A stretch of 64,000 nucleotides of DNA. It comes from Posidonia oceanica (lineage: Eukaryota; Streptophyta; Magnoliopsida; Alismatales; Posidoniaceae). A program made the translations under genes and the position numbers. A model generated the notes under the pieces. That model was not told where the DNA came from, did no database searches, and saw only the letters and a list, made by a program, of their open reading frames with translations. Location of the stretch: contig JAZBRS010000076.1 in the NCBI GenBank assembly GCA_037176725.1, positions 116,827,001-116,891,000 on the forward strand, given 5' to 3'. Below, piece by piece: positions 54,428 to 64,000 of the stretch (position 1 is its first letter; the number at the start of each line of letters is the position of its first letter).

Positions 54428-57127
54428 TGTAGTAATCCCGAAATTCGGATCATCCATGCACGATGCCAAAACTCGCGTGCACCGATCGGAATTAGGTTCA
54501 CTATTAGCGGGTGTATCTGAGAAGGATGACGTGACTTGAAAACACCGAAAAAAGGGAAAAAAGAAACGATAAGACAAATTAGAGTTGCCACCATGTCTAT
54601 TAGGTCGGGAGACAAGGAAACCTGGGGAAAGTATGAGAAAACATGCAAAAAGATGCAATGAGATGCAAATATGACTCGTGCCTAGGATGAGGGCATTATG
54701 GTCATTACGTGCCAAGAGAAAGGGCAAGGACTCCTGTTTCGTGCGGGGAAGGTGTTAGGCACCCCCGACATGCCTGAAGAATCGGTCTTTCTTAGGCTTA
54801 ACGCTCATACATTCAGGAATTTCACAATTGAATGCCTTTGCTGTATGCCCAAGGGGCGAGAGATGCTACACATGCCTAATGAATGCCTAAACTCGCTAGA
54901 TATGTCATGATGCTATGATGCATGATTAAAGTATGCAAGGAAATCGATTAAGGGGGAAATATGACAAAGCGTGGAAAGGGAAGCATGGAAATCGAGGTCT
55001 GAAAACAGGAAAGCTAAAGGGATCAAAGCGCAAGGGCGACAAGCAAGGTGGCTCAGCCACTATCTGAACTGCAAGGTAGTCGCTTGCCTGAGGGGCACCG
55101 GAGTCAGTCACCAGTGAGATTGGCGTGGAGCTGGTCGCCTATCAGAGCAGCTACTAGGGGCTCGTCGCCTGTCAGACCAGCTACTAGGGGCTCGTCGCCT
55201 GTTGGAGAGGCGCCGGAGCCAATCGCTTGGTAGAGCGGCGACGGAGAGGCCTACAGCTTCGCCAGACAGTGGCCTTCACGGCCAAAAATGGGCTAGCTAC
55301 ATGATGTAAAAATGAAATCTAAAGGCATGGTTGTATAGACGGCATGATGAGGAAGACATGCAAACAAACAGATGGCAAAACGGACGCCTAGGTCGCGAGA
55401 TATGGCAGCTCAAAGTTGGCCAGAGGAACTACTCTGAGTTGCGGTCCAGTCGCCGGTTTAGCCGGCAGCTGACCTACAAACCAAGTGTTCCACACAGCCA
55501 TCTTTGCAGCCAGATCTAGAACGCACAAGACATTGAAACACAGATCCAAACACACAAGCATACAGAGCGTTCATCCATGAGCAGATAGGAACAAAAATTG
55601 CAAGAAATGGATGGGTGAGTCGCAAGATATCACGGCTAGAAGTTGGCCAAAGGAGTGTCCCGATTTGCTTGTCAGTCACCTATTAGACAGGCGGCTGGAC
55701 TGCAAACCAGTTGTCCCGCACAGCCAACTTTCCAGCCAAGTCCTAGACTCACAAGCAATCAAAATGGAAATCTATCTATGCAGGCATGTAAAGCATTAAA
55801 CAAGGATTGCAAACATATATTCAACTAGCAAGAAGGGGCCTTGAGGCAGCTGGACGGGGCTGCGGACTATCAGAAACGCAGGCCAGTCACTGCATCATGT
55901 GGCGACTGACCTGGAGACCTTCCAGCGCCAGAGAAGATGGCCAATGGCGGCCGAGGGAGCTACTGTAAAAATGCAGTGACTAGCTAGGAAGCTAGAGGGG
56001 GTCGCCAGGAAGCTAGGGGTATCCTCACTTACCTGCAGGGGTGCGCGGAGTGGCCCCCCGGCCTAGCTCACCGGAGTTCGCCAGCGAGGTTGTTGCAGCG
56101 GCGAAGGAGGTGACGGTGGGCATGCGGGAAGGTCTGGTCGTGCTGGCGGCGATCGTGCGGAGGTGTGCCCGGAGTTTGGGGGTGTCCGTAGGTCTGGAGC
56201 GGCCTTTGGGGATGTTGGCCAGCGGTGGCTTGGAGGCGTCGAGCTCGTGGCAGGTGCGGCGGTCTGGGATGCTAGGGTGGTAATTGAGGTGTTGGGCGTG
56301 TAGGTGGAGGTCTGGTGAAGGTGTGTGGGTGGTTCGTTTCGGGTTTCGGGGAAGCGGCTGAGGAGGAGGAGTGATGGAAGTTCGCCAGAAATGGGTTGTT
56401 GGGTTCTTCAGCAAAGAAGGTGGGAGGTGGAGAGTGGGTTCCTCTACTGCGATTGAGCTCTCTCCCTCCTCCACTGAGATCTCCATACCCTATCAGCTCT
56501 GGCAAGCGATAGAGGGGTGTCAGTGAGAGGCCGAGAGAGGGGTGGCAGTTGAGGTCGTCGGAATGGGTTTTGGTGTTTTCGGCGAGTGGCAGAGAGGTCT
56601 ATGAGAGCAGGTTTTCCACCGGCAAGGAAGTGACGACGTGCCAGAGAGTTAGTGCTCCTTGGCACGTAGCGCGTGGCCGTAGTGCGGAGTAAGTGCGGAT
56701 GGGATGGCATGGCAGGAGGCCAACGGCCGGTGGCAGGGAAGCTTGGAAGGTCTACAGATTTACAACTGAGTCGCCCTTGCACCTGGCGCCTGAGCAAGTC
56801 GCCGCATAGGTGGCGACAGAGTTAGTCGCCCTTAGCCTTGGCGACAGGACTCAATCGCCTCTGCATGTGGCGACCAGACGTGTAATTCTGTGGCTAGGCT
56901 GAAGATGGGCTTGCGCTTGGTTGGGGGCTTAGGTTAGGTTTTGGAAATGGGAAATGAGTTGTTTTGGGTAGGTTTTGGGTAATTTTGGAATGAGATTTGG
57001 TTTTAGGTCAAATTGGGTCAGTATGAGTGGAAAGGTGGGGTTTTGGGGAAAAGGGCGAATCCACAGTTCCTGAGCTTACTTTCTCCAAGTTTGATCCGCC
57101 GCCTGGTGTCAAAATGGGGTGTCAACA
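54428..57127 (-). mobile_element. 5' LTR of element E
   Basis: It begins TGTTGACACC at 57127 and ends GGATTACTACA at 54428, 2700 bp. A ~34-bp unit (TCGCCTGTCAGACCAGCTAC) is duplicated near 55135-55210 and accounts for part of the length difference from the 3' LTR. The conserved block is at 54678-54800 and a GTAAGT donor-like site at 56032. Confidence 0.88.
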
Positions 57128-57132
57128 CACAT
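57128..57132. repeat. Target site duplication of element E, right copy
   Basis: CACAT equals 43858-43862. Confidence 0.85.
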
Positions 57133-57405
57133 CACTTCATAAGGCATGTTCATGGCATGTGTAAGTGTTGTGTCTCATGATTAGTGAAATAGAAGACATA
57201 CAACACATCAAAAGGTATATACTATCATGGCATGTGCATGTGTAGTGACATAACATGCATGTGTAAGAACAAACATTCACCAACCAAAAGGCATGATCAA
57301 CCAAGCCATGATATAATGAACAAGCGCTATACAACTTAACAAAACAAGCGGAAAGCCGGAAACAAAAGCCGGAGTCAAATTTCCCAAGCGGAGTCGCCAC
57401 TTTCC
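57133..57405 (-). other. Start of element B leader with PBS
   Basis: The minus strand reads GTGGCGACTCCGCTTGGG (PBS, about 57383-57400), then CTCCGGCTTT, and continues to CACATGCCATGAACATGCCT. It matches element A's leader (12081-12580) and connects across E to 43862. About five extra bases separate PBS and LTR end, unlike A and E. Confidence 0.75.
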
Positions 57406-59163
57406 TGTGACAAAGGGCCCGTCACGGCCCAACCCACGAGGAGGGCCCTCAAGGGGGAATGCCTGATCACGGCTATGTGGTGGATCTGAGGAGGTATCGA
57501 CTCGAGGAAACACCGGGAAAATAGCAAAATCGAAGAGAAAAATAAGAATATTGGAGTCGCCACCTAGTCTATTTGGATGAAACCAGAAGACGATGAAAAT
57601 CGGATGCAAAAGACAAGTAAAGAAAGATAAATATGCAAATCCAACCAAACGAATGTGATACAAGGTCATTGCGGTCTAGAGAAAGGGCAAGGACTCCTAT
57701 TACTCATGGGGAAGGGATTAGGCACTCCCGATGCACCCGAGAGAGTTGGTCTCTCTAACATCATTCTGCTCAAACGTGTGGCTTATGTTGGCATCAAATG
57801 CCAAGTAAGGTGTGCCATAAAGGCAATATGATTGTGCCATGCAATGGTGTGGATAGCAAACCAAATGCAAATAAAAAACAATAAATGTCATGGAAACACA
57901 GGTGACTATTAGAACATGCTCTAGAATCATAATGATAAAGGGGAAACCAAGATACAAGCGAAGCAAAGCGAGGGACAGATGCTCTGTCTACTGTCCAAGT
58001 CCTTGTAAGAAACACGAGATGCCTATGTGAGACCGTTACGCGTGACAATAACGCGAGTCCAGTTCATTCCAGACAGTGGACTTGATTGCGCAATTGGAGT
58101 CCAACTTGTTCCAAATCGATATGTGGTTGATCGATTAACAAAGAAGGAACATCCAGGAATGCAGGTAAGCAAACAAAAACGATTAGGGATCCTCGAATCA
58201 CCGCCCCCACCTCCATTTGGGTCACTACTAGAATACAGAGTGCTGGCCAGCCATGGAGCTAGCTGGTGACCTTTGGGATATTCCTCAGCTCACGGGGAGC
58301 TATAGTGATGATCCAGGAAGAGAAAGGAAGAGAAGAAGATCATGGAAAACAGAGTGACCTCCCCCTCTCGACCTCCCACCTGTTCGGCAGACTCGGGATG
58401 CTCAGTTGGCCACTGAGTTGGCCTCGAGCACACTCTTATTTGTCTGAGGCATTGGAGAGGTTTGGGGAAGGATGAGGGGTGCAATGCAGATGCGAAAACA
58501 ATTGTCAACCTCGTCCCTCATCCCAACCGTATGGCGCCAGAATGCCCGAGGCTCCGCCGGCCATGGATGTGGCATGGGGCACACGAGATTCCTCTAGGAC
58601 ACACCGTGGAGGGAAGGGAAGGAAGAGAGAAGTGAGGCTAAGTTAAGGAAGGAGATGTGGAGTGGGATGGGTCAAGCCCGTCGCACAACGGCTAGTGGCC
58701 TCGCGTGGGCTGGCGACCCATCACTGGAGAAGGCAAAAACGGCAAACAGAGACACAAAACGAAAGGAAACCAGTAATTCAAACTCGGGAATCAACATACA
58801 CGCATAGTAGGAGCAATTCTTCTCTCCTAGGTGGAGGAAATTCACCTAAGGGAGGATGCGGTAGTGTCATCTCTGGTGTCGGTTGTGGCTCCAACGAAGG
58901 ATGTGCACAGTCAGCGGTGAAGGCAGCAGTAGTTCGGGCAACACTTCGGATGGGTGTCTCTCACTCACACAAGTGCGTGGGATTGCTTTGGTGGACGAAG
59001 GGACTGACTACTCTCTGTGGTTGGCTCTCAACAGCGAGGTCTATAAGGAGGATGGCCGGAGATGGGTCGTGTGGCTCTAGGAAGCAAGAGCATAGGGGAT
59101 TGAGGTGTGAGAGAGCAAGAGGAGGACAAGGGAACCTTAGGTGTGCTAAGAGAGAGTTGTAGA
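57406..59163 (-). mobile_element. 5' LTR of element B, right boundary uncertain
   Basis: The LTR edge is placed at TGTGACAAAGG (57406), giving ...CCTTTGTCACA in sense. It has the conserved block in diverged form (57655-57765) and an internal PBS-like GGAGTCGCCACC near 57554. A minus-strand TATA-like CTTATAG lies near 59040. No TGTWGACACC start is found, so the right end is a guess. No gene is supported in it. Confidence 0.55.
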
Positions 59164-61475
59164 TATCCGATTTTCGCATTTCTGAGAGTTCTTTTAAGGA
59201 TAGAAACCTTAAGGCATCCTAAATCACATGCCTAAGTTTTGATAGCACGTCTTCCAGATGTTCCTTGATTTCTTCGAAGCATCAATTGATCCTACCTTGA
59301 CTCAGGTTGTTGGCTGTGGCAGAGCTAACTCACTCAGGCTCGTGGCAAGTCCGAGTACCCTGAGTATCCTTTATTTCTTCTCAGATTCGTGGCAGATTTG
59401 AGTTAACAGAGATGCCTTCTTGATTTCATAGACTATCAATAGTTTCCCGGCCTTCTATCATGCTTTCTCTGGCCAAAACCAGGAAGGTAGGGTTGGAAAT
59501 GACCTGAGCTTGTTAGTAGCCAACTGAGGAGGCGACCAAGTGAGGCGCCCAGTCAAACGGCGACTGATCTAGGAGTCATCCTTACAGGCGATTGATCTAG
59601 GTGTCATCCTTACAAGCGACTGATCTAGGCATCATCCTTATAGGTGACTAACAGTCGTGGTTTCCATTAACCACCTCCGATAGTTGTTTTGGCGGTTATC
59701 TCCCACAATCCCCCCAACCCTTAAGCGCCAACTAAACTGGCGACTAAGCGGTCATGGAAATGCAGCGATTATCTCCCACGATCCTCAACCGTTAGGTGCC
59801 AACTCAATTGGCGACTAACAGTCGTGACCTCGTTCCCATAGTTTTTCACGTTTGACTAGGCGGTTGCTAGCCTTAGTTGCCACCTAAACAGGCGACTAAC
59901 CCTAGCTACCACTTTTCTTCTAGAATTTCCTAAATTCCAACCGTCCTCACCCCTAGAGTCTATAAATAGATCCCCTAGGCCAATGATTTGAGGGTCGGAA
60001 TTTTTGAGAGAGGAATCACCCTATCAGTGTTAAGTCTCCACCTTCAAGAGCTAGAACCTTCAACCCAGAAGCTCTATCACCCACCTTTAGAAGAAGGAAA
60101 CCCAATTCCTATCTTCAATCCAGAGATTCCCAGCTAAGCCGGAGCTCCAACCGTGCCTCCTTTCAACTTCATTGCATTCAGCATAAGGGTGAAAGGGAGT
60201 ATCTTCCTCCAATCTAATTTTTCATTGCATTTTTACATTCCTTAGCATAGGACCGATAGCATGTGCATGCAGGGAACAATCCCTGGTTAGTATCTGTTTC
60301 TTTTAATCATGTTGCTTTGTTTACTTCTATTACTGACTACTACACTCGAACTAATCTAGATCTTTTTCATTTTGTTTTGAAGGGAAGGAAAGCACTTACG
60401 TAGCACGAGGGAGCCGTTAGACGACATCTAGCCGTCGATCTAGTGGTCCGAGGACCCGCATCTTCATAATCTCCCCTAGGTGTCTTGTCTACCCAAAGGC
60501 GAGTGGCAATCACAACACAAAGTTGACAACATACGTGGAGGCACCGACAACTTCTTAAACACCCTCCAAATTCCACATCTACAGTCTCTGGCAATCACGG
60601 TGGGACTCAGCTTTAACCAACCCCCATGCTACATAAGTAACTCCTTCCCTTCCTTTCCAATATTTTTTTATAAGATCTAGGTGTAGTTTTTGGTTCGGGT
60701 GATTGTGCGATTAGGTTTTCACAACTCCCAGGCCTTTATCCATTTTTTTTCCTTTTTATATCTGTTTCTGACGTCAATAATACCCAGAGCTCCAACAGTT
60801 GGGTCTGTTTTACTGAGGTCAGAAGACTTTGGCACTGAGCCGCCTGTCCAAGGAGCATCTGTCCTAGTCGCACCCCTAGGAGGCGACTGACAGAGGCGCC
60901 ATTGAAACAGGCGACTCATTCCAGTCCGTTTTTTTACTGCAGATCATTGGTTTTTTTTCCTGTAATTTGTGTTGTATTTTGGTTCTACAGTTACATAAAA
61001 AAAATTTTTTTAAAAAAACTATTCCTGTCCACTATGTTTTAGTTTTTTAGTGGTTTTTAGATTTGTTTGTGTCCACCCTTAAGGTGGAAACTAATTGTTC
61101 TATATTAAAGTTAAAGTTCCTTGAGGAAGTCTTCCTCTAGCTAGAACAATTAACCTAAGCGAACCCAGGCTAGTGCAAGTTACTCTCCCATAGTCAGTGT
61201 TAATTGCAATAATTAGATCAAGATCTCAAGGTGTCCTAAGTGTTATTATTGACTCCTCTTTCTCTCTGAGTCAATATTAAAACTTGTAGATACTTTACAC
61301 TTTAATATTTTGTGTTTATTTATTGTTTTGTGGTTTGACTAAGTGCCGAGCCTAAGGACAGAATCCTAGGTGGAGGGTCCCTCTCTAGAGAGACAAGCTC
61401 CCCATTTAGGCTCCTCTTGGTGGACCCTAATGAAGGTCAAGGAGTGGTACCTGAAAGCAAAAATACCATTTACTT
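59164..61475. other. Unassigned region with TATA box and GGCGACT repeats
   Basis: No coding frame is supported. It opens with TGTAGATATCCGATTTTCGC (59163), which resembles an LTR edge. Around 59520-59900 the phrase GGCGACTGATCTAGG and GTCGCC/GGCGAC pairs recur. A good plus-strand TATA box, CTATAAATAG, is at about 59959, and a palindromic TGACGTCA is at about 60768. It may be the LTR or 5' end of an unrelated element interrupted by the LTR at 61477. Confidence 0.4.
59959..59968 (+). promoter_or_regulatory. Candidate TATA box
   Basis: CTATAAATAG is followed by a C/T-rich leader with no strong ORF, typical of plant promoters and LTR promoters. Confidence 0.45.
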
Positions 61476-62090
61476 GTGTAGCAATCCCGATTTTCGGATC
61501 ATCCATGCACGTTGCCAGAGCTCGTGTGCACCAATCGGAATCAGGTTCACTATTTAGTGGGTGCATTCGAGAAGGAAGACTCGACTCAAAAACAACAAAA
61601 AAGGGAAAAAAGAGAAAGATAAGACAAATCAGAGTCGCCACCGTGTCTATTAAGTCGGGAGACAAGGAAAATCAGGGAAATGCATGAATAAACACGCAAA
61701 ACCAAGCAAAAGATGCAATGCAATGCAATGCAGATGAAATGATATGCAATGAGATGCAATGATGTGACTCGTACCTAGGATAAGGGCAATATGGTCATTA
61801 TGGGCCATGAGAAAGGATAAGGACTCCTGTTACATGCGGGGAAGGTGTTAGGCACCCCCGACACGCCCAAGAATTGGTCTTTCTAGGCTTACGCTCGCAT
61901 ACGCAGGGAAATGCAGACTTTGAATGCCTAAGTGCCACGAATGCCTAATTAGATGCTCATAGGTGTGCTCTAAGTGGTGAAATGTGTGCAAGAAATTAAA
62001 CGTGCTATCTAAGCGCTCAGCAACGCTGTCTGTGTTCCGAACCAAGCGAACCCTGGTTCGTGAGAACTCCAAGCAGTAAGCATCACTGCC

Positions 62091-62901
62091 CTATATGCAA
62101 ATGCAGGCAGTAAAACAAAACATCGGTAAAACCAGGCAATGCAGGCGACATGCAAGAGAAAACGACAGCGAACACGTAAAACGGTGCGAGAAACGAAAGT
62201 CGGCATGCAAAACGGTGCAAGAAACAAAGCGGGCACGTAAAACGGTGCAAGAAACAAAACGGGCACGCAAAACAGCACAAGAAACAAAACAGGCACGTAA
62301 AACGGTGCAAGAAACAAAATAGGCACGCAAAATGGTGCAAGAAACAAAGCGGGCATGCAAAACAGTGCAAGAAACAAAGCAGGCACGTAAAACGTTGCAG
62401 AAAAAAAGCGGGCACCCAAAACAGTGCAAAAAACAAAGTGGAATAAAACATCGTAAAAGCCACACTATGCAGATGTAAAAACATGCAGATGGGAAAAATA
62501 AAACAAGCAAAGAGAGGTAAGTGGTGTAAGTATGAAAACGAACACCACTTAAGGACCACGCAATGCAGATGTGATGACCTGCAAAGGGGAAAGAAAGCAA
62601 GTGGAGGGATCACCACTGTTCTGTGACTGTTTCCCACTAAACCGTCTCACGATGTGTCTCGCACGCTGTCCAAAGCTCATGATGCAATTGGATCGTGGAA
62701 AAGGGGGAAGAAGATCGCAATCAGTATTGAATCCAAGGGAAACTCAACCCAAAGGCACTAAGCAAACGCGAAAAGAGGAAGTAGAGTAGATAGGCAAGAG
62801 GGGAAGTCCTAATCTACATGCTCGGAAAATGAGGAGCGAAAACAATGCATGCAATGCAAGTGATATGCAACAATGTTATGCAAGAGTTCAGAAGGACTTA
62901 C
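62091..62901 (-). other. Candidate intron in the right-edge LTR
   Basis: The donor CTCCAAG/GTAAGTCC is at 62901 and the acceptor TTGCATATAG/GGC at 62091, an 811-base interval. About nine 30-bp units lie at 62170-62440. Confidence 0.5.
62170..62440 (-). repeat. 30-bp tandem array in LTR intron
   Basis: Units read ACGTAAAACGGTGCAAGAAA and then CAAAGCGGGC on the plus strand, about nine copies. It is homologous to 11172-11430 read in sense. Confidence 0.85.
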
Positions 62902-64000
62902 CTTGGAGATCTGAGGCCTGATTTGAGAAGTGCTTGGTCTGCATTGAAGTGTTCTCCACCGGGGTTGTCCAGGTAGCTTGGTTGTGAAGATCCGGCAGTC
63001 TGATCAGAAGATGTCCAGGCTTCAAGGCAAGAGGCTCAAGAACAGAGGAGAAGAAGGGATCTAGGTGTAGAAGAGGTCCTAGGGGTGTGCAAAACCGGTC
63101 CTCCCACGTACATGGGAGCTAAGAGTACTTGAGTGTGTGCAAGGATGCCAAATGCAAGGATGCATGGGTGTAATGCATGCAAAAATGCAAGAAAAGGACC
63201 TAAGATTGACTTTTCAAAAAACTTAAGGACCTATGTGCAGGTTTCGAAAAAGTGGAAGGACCTAAGTGCAAGGATTTTTAAAAAATTAGGGGCTTATATG
63301 CAAGGTTTTTGAAAACTTGAGGGTTTGAATGCAATTAAAACAAAATACAGGGTCGGAAATGCAATTTAAATAAGGAAAACATGTATTGAACTGATTTTTG
63401 TAAACATGCAATGGATTGATGTGCAATTTTGAAACATGCAAGGGCTAAAATGCAATTTTATAAACAAAAATGTGTAGAAAAATGCTCGGTGAATGCAATC
63501 AGTGGACTAAAAGGCAATTTTGAAACATGCAGGGGCTAGAATGCAATTTTATAAGCAAAAATGTGCATTTAAATGAGTTTTGTAATCATGTAGAGGACTA
63601 ATGTGTAATTTTGAAACATGCAGGGAGCTAAGATGCAATTTTATAAGGTAAAATGTAAGGAAAAAAGGTGCTGTGCATGCAAATGAAGGACTGGAATGCA
63701 AAAATCAGAAAACATAGGATAAAAATGCAATGCAGTAAGGAAAAGTAAAAATTAAATGAGATAATGAACTGGACAGAGGACTAAATAGCAAATAAAATAA
63801 GCAGGAGGACTAAGAAGTAATGCAATAAGATAAAAGTAGATGATTAAATGACATTTAACAACCACAAGACTAAAATGCAAAAAGAAAAAGTTACTGGACT
63901 AGAAAATAAAGATCAGAAAACTTATTTGAACTATAGCAGGACTATAATGTAAATAAAATAAATAGCAGGACTAGAAAGTAAAAGACAGAAACTTAAATGA

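Larger units (their letters stand above)
43863..57127 (-). mobile_element. Element E: gag-only non-autonomous Tat-type retrotransposon, 13.3 kb
   Basis: In minus orientation the order is 5' LTR 57127-54428, PBS just below 54427, leader, gag 53141-50692, a 4.2-kb 3' region, polypurine tract, and 3' LTR 46518-43863, with CACAT duplications. No protease, RT, RNase H or integrase remnant is found between gag and the 3' LTR, so the element depends on enzymes made elsewhere. This is the arrangement described as TR-GAG. The LTRs differ at roughly 9% of positions in the first 220 bp compared by eye, so E is much older than A. Confidence 0.88.
61477..64000 (-). mobile_element. LTR of the solo-LTR family, truncated by window edge
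   Basis: It starts at TGTAGCAATCCCG (minus-strand LTR end) and follows the 39054-43357 LTR in order: conserved block 61770-61893, intron with 30-bp array, and phrase-repeat zone from about 63150. No PBS lies to its left, so it is either a 3' LTR or a solo LTR. Flanking bases are ACTTG. Confidence 0.85.

Noticed and set aside
62083..62637. 184-residue Cys/Phe/Leu-rich repeat protein (also 11062-11586 and 33084-33608)
   Set aside because: The 10-residue periodicity is only the translation of the 30-bp tandem array inside the candidate LTR intron; all frames stay open because 30 is divisible by three.

Overview
This is a gene-poor stretch of plant nuclear DNA made almost entirely of nested LTR retrotransposons. 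All coding sequence I can recognise belongs to Ty3/gypsy elements of the Tat/Ogre kind. The grounds are very long LTRs (1.3-5.8 kb), a primer-binding site beginning TGGCGACTC next to the 5' LTRs, gag-pro-RT-RNaseH-integrase order in one frame, a second archaeal-type RNase H after the ordinary one, no chromodomain, and an extra ORF between pol and the 3' LTR. I see no host gene, rRNA or convincing tRNA gene. The organism is a seed plant with a repeat-rich genome; I cannot name it.

Layout. (1) 1-4688, plus strand: element C, non-coding and deleted, with an LTR remnant (1-654), a 2.7-kb 3'-type internal region and a 3' LTR (3349-4688). It sits inside the RT of element B. (2) 6258-34101, plus strand: element A, complete and young, 27.8 kb, with 5.8-kb LTRs that are about 99% identical by eye and a GCTGC target duplication. 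It has a gag-pro-pol frame (13411-22191) interrupted by two stops, a DUF7745/plant-mobile-domain-like ORF with one stop (23575-24912), and a repeat-filled 3' region. (3) Element B, minus strand, old and degenerate, is the host for the others. Its pieces are RT and spacer (4689-6257), spacer-pro-gag (34102-39053), leader (43358-43862 and 57128-57405) and a 5' LTR starting at 57406. (4) 39054-43357: a solo LTR in B's leader. (5) 43863-57127, minus strand: element E, a gag-only non-autonomous element with LTRs of about 2.7 kb and a CACAT target duplication, also in B's leader. (6) 59164-61475: unassigned sequence with a TATA box. (7) 61477-64000: a minus-strand LTR of the solo-LTR family, cut by the window edge. 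Order of events: B first; then C, E and the solo LTR into B; A last.

How the parts relate. A carries a full, though interrupted, enzyme set. E has no enzymes but keeps the same PBS, the same leader block, the same structured RNA upstream of the polypurine tract and the same polypurine tract, as expected of an element mobilised in trans by A-like relatives.

The most interesting signal is in the non-coding parts. Families whose sequences have drifted apart keep base-paired elements by compensatory change, with wobble pairs that fit only the sense RNA. These are a two-part hairpin upstream of the polypurine tract, long arrays of small hairpins in the 3' region, and a stem joining the 3' leader side to the start of U3. 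LTRs of two families also share a candidate GT-AG intron holding a 30-bp tandem array.
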